Assembly (NCBI GenBank): GCA_041625575.1
Contig: JBFJTG010000061.1
Location: forward strand, 1 to 18,292
DNA: 18,292 nucleotides
DNA from: Litorivivens sp041625575
GTDB lineage: Bacteria > Pseudomonadota > Gammaproteobacteria > Pseudomonadales > Spongiibacteraceae
Direction: 5' to 3'
Shown: one piece after another, positions 14,889 through 18,292 of the stretch
Numbering within the stretch: the stretch's first letter is position 1
Layout: every line of letters starts with the position of its first letter
Translations under genes and position numbers: made by a program
Notes under the pieces: generated by a model
Told to the model about the DNA's origin: nothing
The model's database searches: none
The model's input: only the letters and a program-made list of their open reading frames with translations

Positions 14889-15542
14889 ATGTACACAGGT
14901 ATCGTCTATGGCGCCTATAACCTATGTGGGCTTGAGCAGATGCCGGGCCTTAGTCGTCTGACGATGCAGTTAGACAATGCCTTGGTGGCAGGTCTGGAGA
15001 TTGGGGCGAGCGTCGGCTTAAACGGCGTGTGTATGACGGTTACCGGCATTGATGGTAGCAAAGTCCATTTTGACGCCATGCAGGAAACCCTGTCGCTGAC
15101 GACGCTGGGGCAGTTGCGCCTCGGTGATGCTGTCAACGTAGAGCGTTCTGCCAGTCAGGGCGCGGAAATTGGCGGGCATCTGATTTCCGGGCATGTGGAT
15201 GGCGTTGCCGAGCTGGTCGCGCGGGATGAACCTGAGAACAACTGCACCATGACCTTTCAATTGCCGGCAGCGCTGACAAAATATGTCTTTAAAAAGGGCT
15301 TTATCGGGTTGCATGGCTGCAGCCTGACGGTCGCTGAAATGGACAGACAGCGATCGTGTTTTTCTGTCTGTTTAATTCCGGAAACGCTGAGGGTGACTAA
15401 CCTGTCGGATCTGAAAGTCGGCGATAAAGTTAATATAGAAGTAGACCGGCAGACGCAAGTCATCGTCGATACGGTGGAGCGAGTCATGGCCGAGCGGCTG
15501 GAGTCGGGATCTAACTCAATCGAGTTTAATGTTTTCGATTAA
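14889..15542 (+). CDS. ribE: Riboflavin synthase, alpha subunit
   Basis: The enzyme dismutates two molecules of 6,7-dimethyl-8-ribityllumazine into riboflavin and the pyrimidinedione precursor. The 217 residues form the two tandem lumazine-binding barrels. The N-terminal barrel starts MYTGIV, with GASVGLNGVCMTVT (Ser41) and GGHLISGHVDG (His102). The C-terminal barrel has KKGFIGLHGCSLTV (Lys136, Ser145) and VNIEVDRQTQ (Asp186). These align by eye with Ser41, His102, Lys137, Ser146 and Asp185 of the E. coli enzyme (called ribC or ribE), which it resembles most, including IPETL and VVDTVERV-like segments. AGGAGAG lies close before the ATG. No ribD, ribH or ribBA lies nearby, so this may be a second, unlinked copy. 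The last 27 bases overlap the 3' end of the convergent MBL gene. Confidence 0.94.
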   Translation: MYTGIVYGAYNLCGLEQMPGLSRLTMQLDNALVAGLEIGASVGLNGVCMTVTGIDGSKVHFDAMQETLSLTTLGQLRLGDAVNVERSASQGAEIGGHLISGHVDGVAELVARDEPENNCTMTFQLPAALTKYVFKKGFIGLHGCSLTVAEMDRQRSCFSVCLIPETLRVTNLSDLKVGDKVNIEVDRQTQVIVDTVERVMAERLESGSNSIEFNVFD

Positions 15543-16268
15543 CTGCTCGCCAAATTGGGGGCTGCCGTGCCCCGGGTACACCGCGGCAATGCCGAGACGT
15601 CTCAGGCGTTTCAGTGACGCGCGTGTTTGCCGTTTATTGGAGTAAATGGAGGGCACTACCAAGCGTTGTAACTTGGCGCTGCCCAGTAAGGTGTCTCCGC
15701 TTATCAGGCTGCCGCTGTCGGCGTGGTAGTAGCAGCAGCTATCCCAGGAGTGCCCCGGCGTATGAATAACCCGCCAGTCGGGAAATCCGGGTATTGTCTG
15801 CATGTGCTTTAGCAACACTCTGTGGCTGCCGGTTTTATTTTGCTCGTCCGCACCGATATCGAGCTCACCCTCATAATGAGCGAGTTGCTTGGCGCGTTCG
15901 TCTCTTTCCTTGCTGAAGTACATCTGCCACGAGCGGGCGCGAAAGGCTTCGCGAATGCCGGTGCCAAAGCGAACTATGGCACCGGTAGGGTCGTTGGCCA
16001 TTTTGCGCCAGGGCGCGGAGGACGCGTAGGGGATGCCCTGACTCGCCCCGGCAAGGCTGGCCAGCTCTGCCAATCCGCCAATATGGTCAGGGTCGTCGTG
16101 GGTGCATATCGCCAAACTGACATCACTCACAGGCCGCCCTATTTCCTGTTCCAGAAACCCCAGCACCTGGCGATGACAGTTCACGGCGACATCGACCACG
16201 AGTAGCCGATCCGGATATTCGACGATGTAGCTATTGACCAGTCGCGTTTTTACCCGATGAATTTTCAC
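15516..16268 (-). CDS. MBL-fold metallohydrolase with Asp in place of the second metal-binding His
   Basis: The 250-residue protein has the metallo-beta-lactamase fold motifs in order: CTHDDPDHIGG (His57, Asp59, Asp61, His62), HTPGHSWDS (His173), SGDTLLG (Asp192) and YPGHGSP (His234). The usual HxHxDH is therefore HxDxDH, a variant seen in part of the superfamily. A 100-residue insert between the first and second motifs is rich in charged residues (SKERDERAKQ). There is no signal peptide. The start is a GTG overlapping the RND permease stop (GTGA), which implies translational coupling, and no other start is needed. Its substrate cannot be told from sequence. The coupling suggests a link to the pump's substrate or simply shared expression. 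Confidence 0.88.
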   Translation of the reverse strand: MKIHRVKTRLVNSYIVEYPDRLLVVDVAVNCHRQVLGFLEQEIGRPVSDVSLAICTHDDPDHIGGLAELASLAGASQGIPYASSAPWRKMANDPTGAIVRFGTGIREAFRARSWQMYFSKERDERAKQLAHYEGELDIGADEQNKTGSHRVLLKHMQTIPGFPDWRVIHTPGHSWDSCCYYHADSGSLISGDTLLGSAKLQRLVVPSIYSNKRQTRASLKRLRRLGIAAVYPGHGSPQFGEQLIENIKLD

Positions 16269-18292
16269 GTTAGGTCGGTCGCCGCGGTCTTTTCTGTTGA
16301 ATCAGGCTTGGCGCTATCTTTGCGAAACAAGAGCGAGATATCTCTGGCGATAAAGAACAATATAGGCACCAAAAATAGCGTGACACCGGTAGCAAATAAA
16401 ATGCCGTAGCCCACAGAAATTGCCATCGGCTTTATGAATTCGGATTGAATAGACGTTTCCAGTTGAATGGGTAGTAGGCCAAGGAAGGTGGTTAGAGAGG
16501 TTAGAATGACTGCGCGGAATCGCGCTTGTCCGGCTTCGATGACGGCCTGTAGTTTTTCCATGCCACTGTCGACTTTTTGGTTTATGAAATCGACCAGAAC
16601 CAGAGAATCATTCACCACAACGCCCGCCAGCGCGATAACGCCAACCAGTGATAGAAAGCTGAATGAGTGTCCGCTAATCCAGTGCCCGAGTATCGCGCCG
16701 ACCACGGCGAAGGGAATGGCTGACATGATGAACAGCGGTTGGATATATGATTTGAGAGGTATCGCCAGCGCAGCAAAAATCATCAATAGCACCAAGGCCC
16801 CCTTGGTTTTTAATTCGCTTGTATCTTGTTGCTGCTCTTCAACTTGACCTGCAAAGCGATAATTGATGCTTGGATGCTTTTCTTTTAACGCGGGCAGCAG
16901 TTCGCTGCGAAGCTTTTCGACAACATCGTCAGGCTCGATTCGAGCCTTGTCGATGCCGGTTTGGATGTTAACGACGCGCTTGCGGTCGACGCGTTTAATG
17001 CTTGAAATGCCGCTCGCATACTGCGCTTCCGCAACTTCGGCGAAGGGCACGCGGTCACCGTTGGGCAAATTAATCCATAGATTCTGCAGGGTCTTGAGGG
17101 TGTCACGTTCTTCAATCGGGAGGCGGGCATACACTCGGACTTCGTGCCGACCGCGTTGGAAGCGCTGGACTTCTGCGCCGAAAAAAGCTTGTCGTACTTG
17201 CCGTGCAATCTCGGTTTGTCCTAATCCCAAGAGTTCGCCAGCGGGTTTTATGCGTACATCCACTTCGGGAGCGCCCGCGCCAAAGGTATCGCGAATATCA
17301 AATACACCGCTGACGAGCTGCAATTCCTGCTTTAAGTCTCGAGCCGCTAACCTGAGCTCATCTAGGTTTTCGGATTCCAGTGCGACGTCCAGATCAATGC
17401 CACCGCCGGGCCCGGCCTTGGCGTCAAAACTTAGCTCTTTAATGCCCGGAAGCGGGCCGATAGATTCGCGCCACCACTGGGCCATCGTTACTGAATCAAT
17501 ATTGCGGTCTTCCGAGGGTATCAGCGCTGCCCACAATTCCGCCCGATCATCGGCGATACTGAGCGTTTCCAGGTCTGCAATGACATCGCGCTCGTCGCCG
17601 CTTTCTTCTCGGTAGCGTTTATTGACGGCTTCGGCTGCAGCCTCGATTCGCAGTGCGTACTCGTGGGTGAGTTGATAGGGCGCACTTGGCGGCAGGCGCA
17701 GAAAGACTTTAATTTCGTCGGAGGCAATATCGGGAAAGAAAACGAAACGGACAATACCTGCAGGTACCAGGCTTAGCACAATGATAAAACTGCCGACGAA
17801 TACCGAGAGGCTTACATAGCGATAACGCAGTACCCAGCCGAGCACCGGTCGGTACACATTTAGAACAAAGCTTTTTAGGGCGCGATCGAATAGCCCCTGG
17901 ATGCGCGCAATGACTCCCCGGCGCTCCTGGCTCATATCGATGTGGCGCAAGTGGGCGGGCAGTATCAATTTGGTTTCAATCAGCGAAAAGATCAGGCAGC
18001 TGATTACGACGAAGGCAATATTGGAACCAAAACGTCCCATGTCCGAGGTCATGGTCATCATCGGGAGAAAAGCAATAATGGTTGTTAGAACACCAAATAT
18101 TGTCGCGGTGGATACCTTCTTTACGCCGCGGACGATGCTGTTGATACCTTGTTTTTCACTCTCCTGCTGGGTGTAGGCACTTTCGCCAGTGACAATGGCG
18201 TCGTCTACCACGATGCCTAGTACCAGCAGAAAGCCGAACAGCGAGAGCACATTGATGGAGTAGTCAAAGATGGGTAGGCCCATAACATAGAA
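16265..18292 (-). CDS. RND-superfamily efflux permease (AcrB/HAE1-like), N-terminus outside window
   Basis: About 675 C-terminal residues of an inner-membrane RND permease are present; whole members have about 1,030, so the first third is missing. The visible part begins in the first helix bundle with LGIVVDDAIVTGES (the paired Asp of helix four) and IIAFLPMMTM. A large periplasmic porter/docking region follows, and then the second bundle with LVGVIALAGVVVNDSLVLVDFINQ and LTSLTTFLGLLPIQ. At the place of the AcrB helix-10 Lys (GLSAKN), this protein has VVVND, so the proton relay is not of strict AcrB type. The C-terminus is complete, with a polar tail (SAKPDSTEKT). The earlier genes of the operon (membrane-fusion protein and perhaps TolC) would lie beyond the window. 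The stop overlaps the MBL start. Confidence 0.93.
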   Translation of the reverse strand, partial: FYVMGLPIFDYSINVLSLFGFLLVLGIVVDDAIVTGESAYTQQESEKQGINSIVRGVKKVSTATIFGVLTTIIAFLPMMTMTSDMGRFGSNIAFVVISCLIFSLIETKLILPAHLRHIDMSQERRGVIARIQGLFDRALKSFVLNVYRPVLGWVLRYRYVSLSVFVGSFIIVLSLVPAGIVRFVFFPDIASDEIKVFLRLPPSAPYQLTHEYALRIEAAAEAVNKRYREESGDERDVIADLETLSIADDRAELWAALIPSEDRNIDSVTMAQWWRESIGPLPGIKELSFDAKAGPGGGIDLDVALESENLDELRLAARDLKQELQLVSGVFDIRDTFGAGAPEVDVRIKPAGELLGLGQTEIARQVRQAFFGAEVQRFQRGRHEVRVYARLPIEERDTLKTLQNLWINLPNGDRVPFAEVAEAQYASGISSIKRVDRKRVVNIQTGIDKARIEPDDVVEKLRSELLPALKEKHPSINYRFAGQVEEQQQDTSELKTKGALVLLMIFAALAIPLKSYIQPLFIMSAIPFAVVGAILGHWISGHSFSFLSLVGVIALAGVVVNDSLVLVDFINQKVDSGMEKLQAVIEAGQARFRAVILTSLTTFLGLLPIQLETSIQSEFIKPMAISVGYGILFATGVTLFLVPILFFIARDISLLFRKDSAKPDSTEKTAATDLT

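Noticed and set aside
16863..17615. A 250-codon open frame opposite the RND permease
   Set aside because: It is Ser/Arg/Thr-rich, as expected of a frame read against a GC-rich coding region, and has no domain.
18281..18283. The ATG at 18283 as the start of the RND permease
   Set aside because: The frame stays open to the window edge, and the ATG falls inside the first helix bundle, so the gene is truncated and does not start here.
1..18292. CRISPR arrays, tRNA or rRNA genes, insertion sequences, integrase or phage genes
   Set aside because: None was seen by eye on either strand; the genes are contiguous and look native.

Overview
The window looks like a chromosomal stretch of a marine-type gammaproteobacterium, perhaps of the Cellvibrionales or Pseudomonas-like lineages. 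This rests on a RimK very close to the E. coli enzyme, a divergent LysR/fpr pair laid out as in Pseudomonas (finR/fpr), an E. coli-type riboflavin synthase, a YhhL/YhhN pair and a DUF4345/DUF4126/MAPEG assortment. Base composition and codon use look even throughout. I see no insertion sequence, phage gene, tRNA, rRNA or CRISPR array. The assignment is inference from family resemblance, not from a search.

Layout: (a) 1-2053, minus strand: a tight three-gene cassette of a retropepsin-like protease (RimB type), the glutamate ligase RimK, and an M14 aspartoacylase-type zinc hydrolase cut by the window start. (b) 2184-3110, minus: a DUF2889 gene with its own terminator. (c) 3254-4447, plus: two small membrane-protein genes, DUF4345 and DUF4126+SHOCT. 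(d) 4451-6336, minus: a five-helix membrane protein, a MAPEG protein and a LysR regulator. (e) 6439-7274, plus: ferredoxin-NADP reductase (fpr), divergent from the LysR gene across a dyad-rich control region, closed by a strong terminator. (f) 7369-11665, plus: a membrane-anchored alpha/beta hydrolase, a second MAPEG protein and an 891-residue exported PHP-type (CehA/McbA) metallohydrolase. (g) 11788-12942, plus: an OmpA-family lipoprotein and a LEA14/WHy-type lipoprotein, with an intrinsic terminator lying inside the start of the second gene. (h) 12973-14142, minus: an orphan ParA ATPase and a DUF1145 (YhhL-like) protein. (i) 14235-15542, plus: a YhhN/lysoplasmalogenase-family protein and riboflavin synthase. 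(j) 15516-18292, minus: an RND permease (N-terminus outside the window) coupled by a four-base overlap to an MBL-fold hydrolase whose 3' end overlaps that of riboflavin synthase.

Most of the window is ordinary housekeeping and envelope content. The strongest candidates for something less described are the RimB-RimK-M14 cassette, which could be a writer and two erasers of poly-glutamate tails, and the terminator built into the signal-peptide codons of the LEA-like lipoprotein. Several families (DUF2889, DUF4126, the five-helix protein) have no firm function, and none is invented here.
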